Shown here: positions 18,186 through 26,949 of the stretch, piece after piece
Layout: every line of letters begins with the position of its first letter
Numbering within the stretch: position 1 is the first letter of the stretch
Assembly (NCBI GenBank): GCA_030160035.1
Contig: BSNO01000004.1
Location: 682,001 to 746,000, forward strand
Direction of reading: 5' to 3'
Origin: Rhizobium albus
Lineage (GTDB): Bacteria > Pseudomonadota > Alphaproteobacteria > Rhizobiales > Rhizobiaceae
DNA: 64,000 nt
The notes under the pieces: generated by a model
Database searches by the model: none
Told to the model about the DNA's origin: nothing
What the model saw: only the letters and a program-made list of their open reading frames with translations
Program-made: the position numbers and the translations under genes

Positions 18186-19369
18186 TGCGCAAGGCCCCGC
18201 GATTTGGCGGCCGACATGATGAAGCCGTTGATTGTCGCCGTCATGACCGGTTCGTCGAGGAGGAAGGCGTCATGGCCCTTGTCGCTCTCCACCTCCACAA
18301 AGGACACGGATGCGCCGGTGGCGTTCAGCGCATGCACGATCGCCCGGTTCTCGAAGGTGGGAAACAGCCAGTCACTGGTGAACGACACGAGGCAGAAGCG
18401 CGTGCGCGTTCCGCGGAAAGCTTCGGCGAGCTGGCCTTCATGGTCTGCGGCGAGGTCGAAATAATCCATCGCACGCGTCATGTAGAGATAGGAATTGGCG
18501 TCGAAGCGGTCGACGAAGGTCAGCCCCTGGTGGCGCAGATAGCTTTCGATCTGGAAATCCGCATCGAAGCCGAAGCTCGGCGCATCGCGGTCCTGCAGGT
18601 TGCGGCCGAACTTGCGGTGCAGCGCCGCCTCGGAGAGATAGGTGACATGCGCTGCCATGCGCGCGACGGCGAGGCCTTTCGACGGACGTGTGCCTTTCTC
18701 GAGATAACGCCCTTGCTGCCATTCCGGATCGGCGATCACCGCCTGGCGGCCGACTTCGTGAAACGCGATGTTTTGAGATGTATGCCGCGCACCGGTCGCA
18801 AGCGCGATCGCGGTGTGCACGCGTTCCGGATAGCTGGACGCCCATTGCAGCACCTGCATGCCGCCCATCGAGCCGCCGATCACCGAAAACAGCCGGTCGA
18901 TGCCGAAATGATCGACCAGCATCGCCTGTGCCCGCACCATGTCGCGGATCGTGATGACGGGAAGATCGAGTGCAAATGGCTTGCCGGTTGCGGGATTGGG
19001 CGATGCCGGGCCCGTCGAGCCCATGCATCCGCCAATCACGTTGGAGCAGATGACGAAGAAGCGGTCGGTGTCCACGGGCTTGCCGGGCCCGATCAGATTT
19101 TCCCACCAGCCGGGTTTGCCAGTCACTGGATTGGTGCTGGCACAATGCTGGTCGCCCGTCAGGGCGTGGCAGATGAGGATCGCGTTCGACTTGTCGGCGT
19201 TCAGCGTGCCGTAGGTGCGGTAGGCGATCTGGAAGGGCGAAAGCAGCGTTCCGGCATCGAGCTGCAGCGGCTTGTCGGCGCCAAACCGCAGCACGTCGCT
19301 GGACGGATTGACGGCTTCCGAGCCGGCATTGGTCGTCAGACTTTCGAGCGGTTCGCTGGCCACGGTCAT
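18182..19369 (-). CDS. metX: Homoserine O-acetyltransferase MetX
   Basis: Acetylates L-homoserine with acetyl-CoA, the first committed step of methionine synthesis. The 395-residue alpha/beta-hydrolase has the nucleophile elbow [12 protein letters not shown] and the FYGTLN-like start of the domain ([21 protein letters not shown] spans the entry strand). A member could instead use succinyl-CoA; sequence by eye cannot settle this. The frame is open well upstream, but the ATG at 19369 gives the usual N-terminus. It is coupled to metW and has a promoter candidate at 19410-19438. Confidence 0.93.
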   Translation of the reverse strand: MTVASEPLESLTTNAGSEAVNPSSDVLRFGADKPLQLDAGTLLSPFQIAYRTYGTLNADKSNAILICHALTGDQHCASTNPVTGKPGWWENLIGPGKPVDTDRFFVICSNVIGGCMGSTGPASPNPATGKPFALDLPVITIRDMVRAQAMLVDHFGIDRLFSVIGGSMGGMQVLQWASSYPERVHTAIALATGARHTSQNIAFHEVGRQAVIADPEWQQGRYLEKGTRPSKGLAVARMAAHVTYLSEAALHRKFGRNLQDRDAPSFGFDADFQIESYLRHQGLTFVDRFDANSYLYMTRAMDYFDLAADHEGQLAEAFRGTRTRFCLVSFTSDWLFPTFENRAIVHALNATGASVSFVEVESDKGHDAFLLDEPVMTATINGFIMSAAKSRGLAQ

Positions 19370-19409
19370 TCGTCCCAAATCTTCATTCCGCACGTCGCGC
19401 GGCGAGGTG

Positions 19410-19438
19410 AGGTAGGGTTGCGAACCACCGGGTGTCAA
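19410..19438 (-). promoter_or_regulatory. Candidate sigma-70 promoter of metX-metW
   Basis: On the minus strand TTGACA (19433-19438) and CTACCT (19410-19415) are 17 bases apart. The -35 is perfect and the -10 matches the rhizobial CTAtaT style in part. The remaining leader of about 35-40 bases is too short for a SAM-II riboswitch, and I see no match to one. Confidence 0.45.
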
Positions 19439-19530
19439 TCCCCGCGGCTCTTGGCACTCTCGACTTTTGCGTGGGGGGAAGCTATGGCAGCCGGGTTTCC
19501 ATCGCCCTCGAAGACTTGAGCGCCAGACCC

Positions 19531-20637
19531 ATGACCATGCAATTCGCCAAGGATGCCCCGATCCCGAATCCCGGTGTGATGGACATCGCTGCCTATGTGC
19601 CGGGCAAGGAGAGCGCGCCGGGCGTGGCGAAGGTCTACAAGCTGTCGTCCAACGAGACGCCGCTCGGGCCGAGCCCGAAGGTGCGCGAGGCGCTGGAAAA
19701 CGTGCTGCAGCACCTGGAAATCTACCCGGACGGCTCGGCAACGAAGCTGCGCGACGCCATTGCCGAAGTGCACGGCCTAAACCCGGCCAACATTCTCTGC
19801 AGCAACGGCTCCGACGAACTGCTCGGCCTCCTCTGCCAGACTTATCTCGGCGCCGGCGACGAAGGCATTTTCACCGAGCACGGCTTCCTGGTTTACAAGA
19901 TCCAGATCATGGCGGCAGGCGCCACGCCCGTGATCGCCCCCGAAACCGGCCTCAAGGCTGATGTGGATGCGATCCTCGAAGGCGTGACCGAACGCACGAA
20001 GATCGTGTTCCTGGCCAATCCCAACAACCCGACGGGCACCTACATGCCGGCCGACGAAGTGCGCCGCCTGCATGCTGGGCTGCCGCCACACGTCGTCCTG
20101 GTTCTGGACGCGGCCTATGCGGAATATGTGCGCCGCAATGATTACGAATCCGGCATCGAGCTCGTGTCGGCCAACCGCAATGTCGTGATGACGCGCACCT
20201 TTTCGAAGATCTATGGCCTGGCTGCGCTGCGCATCGGCTGGATGTACGCGCCGGCTGCGATCGTCGATGCGGTCAACCGGGTGCGCGGGCCGTTCAACGT
20301 CAATGCCGCTGCGATCGCTGCCGGTGCGGCGGCGATCCGCGACCGCGCGCTGGTCGATCGCGCGATTGCTCACAATGACGAATGGCTGCGCCGCGTGAGC
20401 GATGCGCTGACCGAGCTCGGCCTCGAGGTCACACCTTCGGTCGGCAACTTCGTGCTGATTCATTTCCCGAAGGACGGCCCGCACACGGCGGAAGCGGCCG
20501 ACGCCTATCTGACGGCGCGTGGTTATATTCTCAGGCGCGTCGCGGGCTACGGCCTCCCAGATGCGCTGCGTATGACCATCGGAAGCGCCGAAGCCAACGA
20601 GGGCGTTCTCAACACCCTGAAGGAATTTCTGAGATAG
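19531..20637 (+). CDS. hisC: Histidinol-phosphate aminotransferase
   Basis: PLP enzyme that transaminates imidazole-acetol phosphate in histidine synthesis; many rhizobial copies next to tyrC can also act on aromatic keto acids. The 368-residue fold-type I protein has [13 protein letters not shown] at the N-terminus, [17 protein letters not shown], and the PLP-lysine motif [15 protein letters not shown]. The frame is open upstream to 19432, but ATG 19531 (or 19537) precedes the family N-terminus [14 protein letters not shown]. tyrC follows on the same strand, pointing to aromatic amino-acid synthesis. Confidence 0.93.
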   Translation: MTMQFAKDAPIPNPGVMDIAAYVPGKESAPGVAKVYKLSSNETPLGPSPKVREALENVLQHLEIYPDGSATKLRDAIAEVHGLNPANILCSNGSDELLGLLCQTYLGAGDEGIFTEHGFLVYKIQIMAAGATPVIAPETGLKADVDAILEGVTERTKIVFLANPNNPTGTYMPADEVRRLHAGLPPHVVLVLDAAYAEYVRRNDYESGIELVSANRNVVMTRTFSKIYGLAALRIGWMYAPAAIVDAVNRVRGPFNVNAAAIAAGAAAIRDRALVDRAIAHNDEWLRRVSDALTELGLEVTPSVGNFVLIHFPKDGPHTAEAADAYLTARGYILRRVAGYGLPDALRMTIGSAEANEGVLNTLKEFLR

Positions 20638-20694
20638 CGTCTCGCCCGGCGCGCGCAAGCGTCACGCCGCGACGACGCGGAATTGAATGAGACA

Positions 20695-21627
20695 ATGGAA
20701 CATACGAAGTTCGAAAAAATCGCGCTGATCGGCATTGGCCTGATCGGCTCCTCGCTCGCACGCGTGATCCGCCGCAATGACCTTGCCGATCATATCGTGG
20801 TTGCCACGCGCTCGGCCGAAACGCTGAGCGACGCACAGGCTCTCGGTCTTGGCGACAGCTACACGACCTCGAATGCCGAAGCGGTCGCCGACGCCGATCT
20901 CGTCATCGTCTCCGTCCCGGTCGGCTCGTCTGCCGCAGTCGCCGAAGACATCGCGGCCCATCTGAAACCGGGCGCAATCGTCACCGATGTCGGCTCGACC
21001 AAGGCGTCGGTCATCGAGCAGATGCGCCCGCATATGCCGGTGGGCGTTCACTTCATCCCCGGCCATCCCATCGCCGGCACCGAACGCTCCGGTCCCTCGG
21101 CCGGCTTTGCGGAGCTGTTCGAAGGCCGCTGGTGCATCCTGACGCCGCTCGAAGGCACCGATCCGGACGCGCTCGAGCGGCTCACGCGCTTCTGGCAGGC
21201 TTGTGGCTCCACCGTCGAAGCCATGGATCCGGCCCATCACGACATGGTGCTCGCCATAGTGTCCCACCTGCCGCACATCATCGCCTACAACATCGTCGGC
21301 ACGGCCGACGATCTGGAAGCAGTGACGAAGTCGGAGGTCATCAAGTACTCCGCGTCTGGTTTTCGCGACTTCACGCGTCTTGCTGCGTCCGATCCAACCA
21401 TGTGGCGCGACGTCTGCCTGCACAATCGCGATGCGATCCTGGAAATGCTGTCGCGCTTTTCTGAGGATCTTGCATCGCTGCAGCGGGCGATCCGTTGGGG
21501 CGATGGCGACAAGCTGTTCGATCTGTTCAGCCGCACGCGTGCCGTGCGCCGATCGATCGTGGAAGCTGGCCAGGACGTGGATGCCGTAGATTTTGGCCGC
21601 CAGGCGACCCGCGCGCCGGGTGAGTGA
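20695..21627 (+). CDS. tyrC: Prephenate/arogenate dehydrogenase family protein
   Basis: NAD(P)-dependent oxidative decarboxylation of prephenate or arogenate, a late step in tyrosine synthesis. The 310-residue protein has the Rossmann motif IALIGIGLIGSSLARVIRR, VTDVGSTKASV, HFIPGHPIAGTERSGP, and DPAHHDMVLAIVSHLPHIIAYN, the standard order. Prephenate versus arogenate preference is undecided. ATG 20695 is chosen over an in-frame TTG at 20683. It lies 57 bp after hisC and ends just before a RIME-like palindrome at 21635. Confidence 0.91.
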   Translation: MEHTKFEKIALIGIGLIGSSLARVIRRNDLADHIVVATRSAETLSDAQALGLGDSYTTSNAEAVADADLVIVSVPVGSSAAVAEDIAAHLKPGAIVTDVGSTKASVIEQMRPHMPVGVHFIPGHPIAGTERSGPSAGFAELFEGRWCILTPLEGTDPDALERLTRFWQACGSTVEAMDPAHHDMVLAIVSHLPHIIAYNIVGTADDLEAVTKSEVIKYSASGFRDFTRLAASDPTMWRDVCLHNRDAILEMLSRFSEDLASLQRAIRWGDGDKLFDLFSRTRAVRRSIVEAGQDVDAVDFGRQATRAPGE

Positions 21628-21634
21628 CGCGGTC

Positions 21635-21681
21635 TAGAGCGTTTCCAGGTGAAGTGGACACCGGTTCACCGTCGGAAACGC
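21635..21681 (+). repeat. RIME-like palindromic repeat, copy 1
   Basis: Nested inverted repeat with outer arms GCGTTTCC (21639-21646) and GGAAACGC (21674-21681), and inner arms GGTGAA / TTCACC. It shares the core TGAAGTGGACACCGGTTCA with copies at 47452, 51049 and, inverted, 36883. It fills the gap between the convergent tyrC and DUF2125 genes. Weak similarity to copy 3 continues to about 21700, so the DUF2125 stop codon (21697-21699) lies in repeat-derived DNA. Confidence 0.85.
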
Positions 21682-21696
21682 GACCAATCAAGAATG

Positions 21697-22701
21697 TTAG
21701 ATGGGCGGGATGCGACCGATCGGAATGATACCGAGGGCCACCCGCCCGTCGCTCACCTGAAGCGTGACGCTGACGGTGTCGCCGCCGCCACCGAAGGCAC
21801 GCAGGAAGCCCGTTGCGGTTTCAATCGTGCCTTCGGCACCCGGCATCTGAGCGGCAATCAGCGCCTGCCAGTCTGACAGCCGCTCGATCCTCAGATCGAA
21901 CGCGCCGCTGATCAGCCCATTCTCTGCAATCTCGAATGGACCGTTGAGCACCGCGCGCCCGCCGCCGTCAATGGCCGCTGTCGCGTTGGTCAACTGACCG
22001 GATGTGCCACGCAGTTCTTCGCTTGCCAAACGCCGGCCGGCGAGGAAGTCCGCCCCGTTGCTGAAGATCGCTTCGGCGACGACGTCGAAGGAGGGCAGGT
22101 TCGCAGGCGCGACAAGCCCGCCGAGACGCGCGCCTTCCAGCATGAATGCCAATTCGAGATCTTCGCCATTTCGCCGCGTATGAAGCTGCAGCGTGTTGGC
22201 GGTCGCATCGATTGCACCACCCTCGATCTGCGCGACCACGGCGTTGCCCTGCAGGGATGCGCGTGACAGGCCGGCGGTTCCAAAGACGGTGCTCGATTGC
22301 AGCGCCTGCCAGTCGAGCGCAAGGCTCGCACCGTTGGCGAGAACGGCGCGCACGGGCGCTTCGAGTTCGGATACCACGTGATTTGGCCGGTAGATCTGCG
22401 CAGCCGAGCGGAATGCGGCCGTCGTCACGCTGAGGTCGCCATTGCTCGGATCGGAAGCGCTGATGCCGTCGCAGAAGACGCCGAGCCTGAACGGATAGCC
22501 GCGCACGGCGAGATTATCGCATTCAAGCGTAACGCCATCTTCGGAAAGGCTGGCGATCAGGCCTTCGACGCGTGCTGCGAGCTGACCTGCGAGATAGTAC
22601 CAGCCGGCCGAATAGATGCCGATGCCGACGACTGCGAACATCGCGAGCAGAACGATCTTCGTGGACGGACGCATCCCGCGCTTGGCGCTTGACCTCTCCA
22701 C
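21697..22701 (-). CDS. DUF2125 domain membrane-anchored protein
   Basis: A 334-residue protein with one N-terminal transmembrane segment (LLAMFAVVGIGIYSAGWYYLAG) and a long periplasmic beta-rich DUF2125 region (LECDNLAVRGYPFRLGVFCDG is the recognisable entry, at about residues 65-86). Such proteins are widespread in Hyphomicrobiales and of unknown function; the fold may resemble AsmA-like lipid-transfer proteins, which is speculation. The GTG at 22701 has GGAG six bases upstream; an ATG at 22674 is the alternative. Confidence 0.8.
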   Translation of the reverse strand: MERSSAKRGMRPSTKIVLLAMFAVVGIGIYSAGWYYLAGQLAARVEGLIASLSEDGVTLECDNLAVRGYPFRLGVFCDGISASDPSNGDLSVTTAAFRSAAQIYRPNHVVSELEAPVRAVLANGASLALDWQALQSSTVFGTAGLSRASLQGNAVVAQIEGGAIDATANTLQLHTRRNGEDLELAFMLEGARLGGLVAPANLPSFDVVAEAIFSNGADFLAGRRLASEELRGTSGQLTNATAAIDGGGRAVLNGPFEIAENGLISGAFDLRIERLSDWQALIAAQMPGAEGTIETATGFLRAFGGGGDTVSVTLQVSDGRVALGIIPIGRIPPI

Positions 22702-22751
22702 ACCTATCTCCAATTCTCGCGTTTTTTCAGAAGGAAGCCTTCGGCGGCGAT

Positions 22752-23330
22752 ATGGACGAATTTTGGGTGTTTGGCTACGGCTCGCTGATGTGGCGGCCGG
22801 GCTTCGACTTTATCGACGCAAGCCATGCGCGGCTCTTCGGTTACCACCGCGCACTCTGCGTGAAATCCCATGTGCATCGCGGAACGCCCGAGCGACCGGG
22901 TCTCGTGCTCGGTCTCGACCGCGGCGGGTCTTGCCGCGGGATCGCCTTTTCCGTGGCCGGAGAGAAGGCCGACCAGGTGCTCGACTATCTGCGTTCACGC
23001 GAACTCGTGACCCACGTCTACAAGGAGCGCCGTGTGCCGATCGAACTGCGCTCCGGCCGGCGCGTTCACGCGGTCGCCTATGTGGTCGACCGCGCCCATG
23101 TGCAATATGCGGGTGATCTCTCGTCCGGCGAGGCGGCGTCGATCGTCCGTGGCGCCGTCGGCCAATCGGGGCCCAACGAGGATTACGTGATCAACACCGT
23201 CAACCATCTGCGGCAAATGCAGATTTCCGATCACTGGCTCGAGCAGGTAGCCCGTCAGATCGCCGATCCGGAAGGCGGCATGGGCGGCAGCGACGACGGC
23301 ACAGGCGCTCCGGACGTCAGCTCCAGATAG
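22752..23330 (+). CDS. Gamma-glutamylcyclotransferase (ChaC-like)
   Basis: A 192-residue ChaC-family protein. Members cleave glutathione or gamma-glutamyl dipeptides, releasing 5-oxoproline. It has the entry motif WVFGYGSLMWRPGF, CVKSHVHRGTPERPGLVLGLDRGGSC, and PNEDYVINTVNHLRQM. The catalytic Glu is expected near the RELVTHVYKERRV segment. The ATG at 22752 is used because the family begins directly at this motif. The last 76 bases overlap the convergent plsC-like gene. Confidence 0.88.
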   Translation: MDEFWVFGYGSLMWRPGFDFIDASHARLFGYHRALCVKSHVHRGTPERPGLVLGLDRGGSCRGIAFSVAGEKADQVLDYLRSRELVTHVYKERRVPIELRSGRRVHAVAYVVDRAHVQYAGDLSSGEAASIVRGAVGQSGPNEDYVINTVNHLRQMQISDHWLEQVARQIADPEGGMGGSDDGTGAPDVSSR

Positions 23331-24088
23331 CGCTTAGCTGCGGTGGGCGGCAGCGGCAGATGCGGGTTCGCCTCGATCGTCTCGACGAGCAGCCGGTCGC
23401 TTTCCGTCTCCATCACGTCGATGAGTTTTTGCAGAAACACGTCCGGATCGAGCCCGGGTGGGATCGGCGGCAGGATGCGGACCTTGAAGTGCCCTGGAAA
23501 GCGCAGGAACTTGCGGCGCGGCCAGAAGAGACCCGGATGCATGACAACCGGTACGACCGGCACGCCGACGCTGCCATAGAGGCGCGCGATGCCGTATTTG
23601 TAGTCGGGCTCGGCACCGGGCGGCCGGCGTGTGCCTTCGGGGTAAATGATCAGCTGCCGGCCCTTGGCCATCTCCTCGCGCGTTCGGTCGAGAACGGCCG
23701 CCATGACCTTGCCGCGCGCGCCGCGATTGACCGGGATCATCCGCATCTTGCCGACATACCAGCCGAAGAGCGGGATCCACATCAGCTCGCGCTTCAGGAT
23801 GTAGACGGCGTCACGCACCCAGGGCAGCAGCGCATAGGCGTCCCAGAACGACTGGTGCTTCGGTGCGAGAATGTAGCCGCCGTCCGGGATGTTCTCGAGA
23901 CCCTCGATGGTGAAGCGCGTGCCGACGATCTTTTCCAAGAGCCAGTGGTTGGACCGCACCCAGTTCTTCGGCACCGACCAGGCGTTCTCGTGCGACGCCA
24001 GGAAGTAATAGGGCGACAGCACGATCATGCGCAGGATGAGATTGAGATAGAAGGCGGTGTTGAAGAGGACGGAGCGCAGGACAATCAT
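23255..24088 (-). CDS. 1-acylglycerol-3-phosphate acyltransferase (PlsC-like)
   Basis: A 277-residue membrane acyltransferase that would convert lysophosphatidate to phosphatidate or act on a related lysolipid. Motif I is KHQSFWDAYALLP (the HxxxxD-type block with H and D six apart), motif II around MRMIPVNRG, motif III IIYPEGTRRPPG and motif IV VPVVPVVMHPG. An N-terminal hydrophobic anchor is present. The C-terminal 25 residues are Pro/Ser-rich and encoded over the ChaC gene, so the protein tail and the overlap arose together. The substrate is not certain. Confidence 0.9.
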   Translation of the reverse strand: MIVLRSVLFNTAFYLNLILRMIVLSPYYFLASHENAWSVPKNWVRSNHWLLEKIVGTRFTIEGLENIPDGGYILAPKHQSFWDAYALLPWVRDAVYILKRELMWIPLFGWYVGKMRMIPVNRGARGKVMAAVLDRTREEMAKGRQLIIYPEGTRRPPGAEPDYKYGIARLYGSVGVPVVPVVMHPGLFWPRRKFLRFPGHFKVRILPPIPPGLDPDVFLQKLIDVMETESDRLLVETIEANPHLPLPPTAAKRYLELTSGAPVPSSLPPMPPSGSAI

Positions 24089-24180
24089 GCCGGGCGAGGG
24101 TCTTTCTCACGAGAGCAGTCGACGAGGTTCATGGCCATCTACACCATGAGGTCGCCTGCGCCTACCAAAGATGCGCAGTG

Positions 24181-24963
24181 TCAGTGAGCGGCTGCACCGG
24201 CGCTGACGATGCCGTCGTTCGAGAAGTCGGCGCCCGCCTGGTCGGTACGAAGGCCGGTTGCCGTCTTGGTGCCGGCCGTGGCGCGTGCCCATGCCCACGC
24301 ATATTTGGCGTATTCGCTGATCATCACCCGCATCACTTCGGGCTTAAAGAGCCAGTCCTCGCCGCGCAGATCGGCGAGCGTCACGGGATAGACGTCGAAG
24401 GCAGTCTTGGGGTCGGCACGCCGCAGCTCCAGAAGGCTGCGCGGCACATGGTAGTTGCTGGTCACGATGAGAACGCGGGAAAAGCCGTGTTCCGCAATCC
24501 AGCGAGCGGTCTCGTTGGCGTTGCCGATCGTGTCGATCGCGTCGTAGCCGATGTCGACGCAGCAATCGAAAAGCTCGTCCGATCCTGCCGTCATGTTCTT
24601 CAGCGTCGCACCGCTCGTTCGCGGATTGACGCCGGAGATCAACATGCGCTTGCCGACGCCACCGTTGAAAAGCGACACGCCGTGATCGATGCGCTGCGAC
24701 CCGCCGGTCAACACCACGATCGCATCGGTCGAATCGATCTGCTCGGGCGGCCGGAGGGACGCGACCTGTTCCGCGAACTGCAGAAAGCCGCCGACGGAGA
24801 GCACCGCAACGGCAAAAAGGACGAAAAGCACGAGCGATACCGACCGCCGTGCCCATCTGTCCGCCCTGCCCCTTGCGCGAACCGGTGTCTCCTGAGGGTG
24901 GTCCCTGGGTGGCGCCGTATCGTGTGCGGGAGGCGTCGTCCCATTCGTCGACACTTCCACCAT
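24181..24963 (-). CDS. YdcF/ElyC/SanA family (DUF218) membrane protein
   Basis: A 260-residue protein with one transmembrane helix (about 42-62) and a DUF218 domain outside the cytoplasm. It shows DAIVVLTGGSQRIDHGVSLF, then a conserved NANETARWIAEHGFSRVLIVTSNYHVPRS segment, as in ElyC/SanA-type envelope proteins. DUF218 proteins influence cell-envelope integrity, but the biochemical role is unclear. The ATG at 24963 is preferred to an upstream TTG. It lies downstream of ftsEX on the same strand, followed by the plsC-like gene, which looks like an envelope cluster. Confidence 0.82.
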   Translation of the reverse strand: MVEVSTNGTTPPAHDTAPPRDHPQETPVRARGRADRWARRSVSLVLFVLFAVAVLSVGGFLQFAEQVASLRPPEQIDSTDAIVVLTGGSQRIDHGVSLFNGGVGKRMLISGVNPRTSGATLKNMTAGSDELFDCCVDIGYDAIDTIGNANETARWIAEHGFSRVLIVTSNYHVPRSLLELRRADPKTAFDVYPVTLADLRGEDWLFKPEVMRVMISEYAKYAWAWARATAGTKTATGLRTDQAGADFSNDGIVSAGAAAH

Positions 24964-25050
24964 GATCAAAGAATTATCCGCAGATTGGGGCAAGGGCTAG
25001 ACGCGAACGCGAAGTTTGACACCGATCGTGTCGGAAACCGCACAAGACGC

Positions 25051-26070
25051 CTATTCCATTCTCGATGGATCGGAGCGCACGACGTCGATTTCGCGGATCG
25101 TTCGGATGACGGTGAGCCGCGTGGTCAGCGCCGTCAGAAGACCGATGACGGCGATGATCGCCAGAATTCCGAGATAGCCACGAAAGCCGATCCTGAATGC
25201 GCCGAAGAGCGCCATGGCCTGATCGCTCTCCGGTGTGGCAGCGGCAAACCCGGTCCAGACATTGGCCGCGGCGAAGGTGAGCGCAGCCGCAATGCCGCCT
25301 GCTACGGCTCCTTTGATCCCGATCAGGAGAAAATGATTCTGGAATTGCCGGGCGACGAAAGGCGCCTCGGCTCCGACGAAATGCAGCACCTCGACGATAT
25401 GCCGGTTGCCTGTCAGCGCACCGCGCGTGGCAAAGATCACCGTCAGCACCGTCGCAGTGAAGACGAGGCTGAGCACGAAGATGCCGATGATCACGGTGGT
25501 GCGCGCCATGGCGACGAGCCGGTCTACCCAGGTGCGATGATCGTCGAGAAACGCTTCCGGCACCGTTTCGGCAAGCCGCGCGCGCATGGCAGCGAAATCC
25601 GGCGGGTTGTTCTCGTCGATGGTCACGATGACGAGGCGCGGCACAGGCAATTCGTCCAGATCGGCATTCTGGCCGAGCCAGGGTTCGAGCAGCCGTGCCG
25701 TTTCCGTGTCGCCCACGATCGATGCGGAGCTGGCGCCGGTGATCGAAAGCGCGGTGTCGCGCGCACGTTCGAGCGCGGCCTGCATGTCGAGGCCATCTTC
25801 CGGCTTGATCTGGATGGTGATCTCACGCGAAATCTGGCTTTGCCAGCTGGACGCGGAATCCGACACCATGGAGACCGCGCCGAGCGTCAGGCAGGCGAGA
25901 AACGCCATGATCGCGATCACGACGGAAAGCGCGTTGGCCGAAACATTGGCCGGCGGCACGATCGGTGCCATAGGGCGCACCTGAAGCTGCGGCTTCGGCG
26001 GCTGCTTCTCCCGCTCAGGGTCCGGCCTGGCTGGGCGGGCCGGCGCTGGTTTGCGCGTGCGCTCAGTCAT
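25051..26070 (-). CDS. ftsX: Cell division protein FtsX
   Basis: Permease-like partner of FtsE; the complex regulates peptidoglycan hydrolases at the septum. The 339-residue protein has a long Pro/Arg-rich cytoplasmic N-terminus, a first transmembrane segment, a periplasmic domain, and three more helices in the C-terminal FtsX domain (VIIGIFVLSLVFTATVLTVIFATRGAL lies in this block). ATG 26070 overlaps the ftsE stop by eight bases; an in-frame TTG at 26079 is less likely. Gene order ftsE-ftsX is standard. Confidence 0.92.
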   Translation of the reverse strand: MTERTRKPAPARPARPDPEREKQPPKPQLQVRPMAPIVPPANVSANALSVVIAIMAFLACLTLGAVSMVSDSASSWQSQISREITIQIKPEDGLDMQAALERARDTALSITGASSASIVGDTETARLLEPWLGQNADLDELPVPRLVIVTIDENNPPDFAAMRARLAETVPEAFLDDHRTWVDRLVAMARTTVIIGIFVLSLVFTATVLTVIFATRGALTGNRHIVEVLHFVGAEAPFVARQFQNHFLLIGIKGAVAGGIAAALTFAAANVWTGFAAATPESDQAMALFGAFRIGFRGYLGILAIIAVIGLLTALTTRLTVIRTIREIDVVRSDPSRME

Positions 26071-26722
26071 AGATGTCAAGCCGCCCTTCCGACAGGATCA
26101 TGCGGCGCGCGTCCACCTGCTCCATCAGCGACAGGTCGTGGGTTGCGATGACGACGGCCGTTCCCAGCCGGTTGAGTTCCATGAAGAGGCGCAGCAGCCG
26201 CAAAGCCATCGGAGGGTCGACGTTGCCCGTCGGCTCGTCGGCAAGCAGAAGCTGTGGCTGGTCGATGATGGCGCGCGCGATTGCCACGCGCTGCTTCTCG
26301 CCGCCCGACAGCACCGCCGGAAGAACATTGATCCGATCGCCAAGGCCGACCCAATTCAGAAGCTCCAGCACATCGCGCCGGTAGCTGGATTCCTCCTTGC
26401 CGCGCACTCTGAGCGGCAAAGCGACATTTTCGAAGGTCGTCAGATGATCGAGCAGGCGGAAGTCCTGGAAGACGATACCGATTCGCCGCCGCAGGAGCGG
26501 CAGTTCGTCGCGGGGAATCGTCGCGATGTCCCGATTGAAGACATTGATTAGTCCGCGCGTCGGCTGCAGGGACATGAACAACAGGCGCAACAACGTCGTC
26601 TTGCCGGCGCCCGAAGGCCCCGTCAGGAACTGGAACGACCGCTTCGGAATGTCGAAGGTCAGGTCGCGCAGGATTTCCGGACCCATGCCGTAGCGAAGTC
26701 CGACATTTTCAAATCGAATCAA
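26063..26722 (-). CDS. ftsE: Cell division ATP-binding protein FtsE
   Basis: ABC-type ATPase of the FtsEX complex. All motifs are present in 219 residues: Walker A GPSGAGKTT, Q-loop near FQDFRLLDHL, signature LSGGEKQRVAIARA, Walker B LLLADEPTGNVD, and the H-loop IATHD. The start is TTG (26722), which gives the family N-terminus MIRFENVGLRYG; a GAGGA about nine bases upstream supports it. A CtrA-like site lies about 100 bp upstream, shared with the divergent gene. Confidence 0.95.
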   Translation of the reverse strand: MIRFENVGLRYGMGPEILRDLTFDIPKRSFQFLTGPSGAGKTTLLRLLFMSLQPTRGLINVFNRDIATIPRDELPLLRRRIGIVFQDFRLLDHLTTFENVALPLRVRGKEESSYRRDVLELLNWVGLGDRINVLPAVLSGGEKQRVAIARAIIDQPQLLLADEPTGNVDPPMALRLLRLFMELNRLGTAVVIATHDLSLMEQVDARRMILSEGRLDIYD

Positions 26723-26824
26723 TGCCTGCTATCCTCAATCACGCCGATTCAGGTGATGATTGCGTGTGCGGAGGGTTATCGCGATATGCGCTTCGCTGCA
26801 ATTCGCATGACGTTGGCTCGGATG

Positions 26825-26839
26825 TTAGGCAAAAGTTAA
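26825..26839. promoter_or_regulatory. CtrA-like site between ftsE and its divergent neighbour
   Basis: TTAG-N7-TTAA, one mismatch from the CtrA consensus TTAA-N7-TTAA, lies 102 bp from the ftsE start and 110 bp from the divergent gene. A chance match is possible, since the pattern is short. Confidence 0.3.
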
Positions 26840-26949
26840 CCAGTCTGCTTCACGATTTGCCAACTGTTTTCCCCGATAGCCGCGGCCCTGGGCACTGATG
26901 CCCGGACATCGCGGCAGGGCGACCATGTCCGGTCCTTAGGGAGTGTCCG

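Noticed and set aside
19370-19530. SAM-II riboswitch before metX
   Set aside because: The core pattern around a conserved ATTGC and a downstream A-rich pseudoknot strand could not be found by eye.
24178-26151. A 657-codon frame opposite ydcF and ftsX
   Set aside because: His/Arg/Asp-rich translation typical of antisense shadows; FtsX and DUF218 motifs are on the minus strand.
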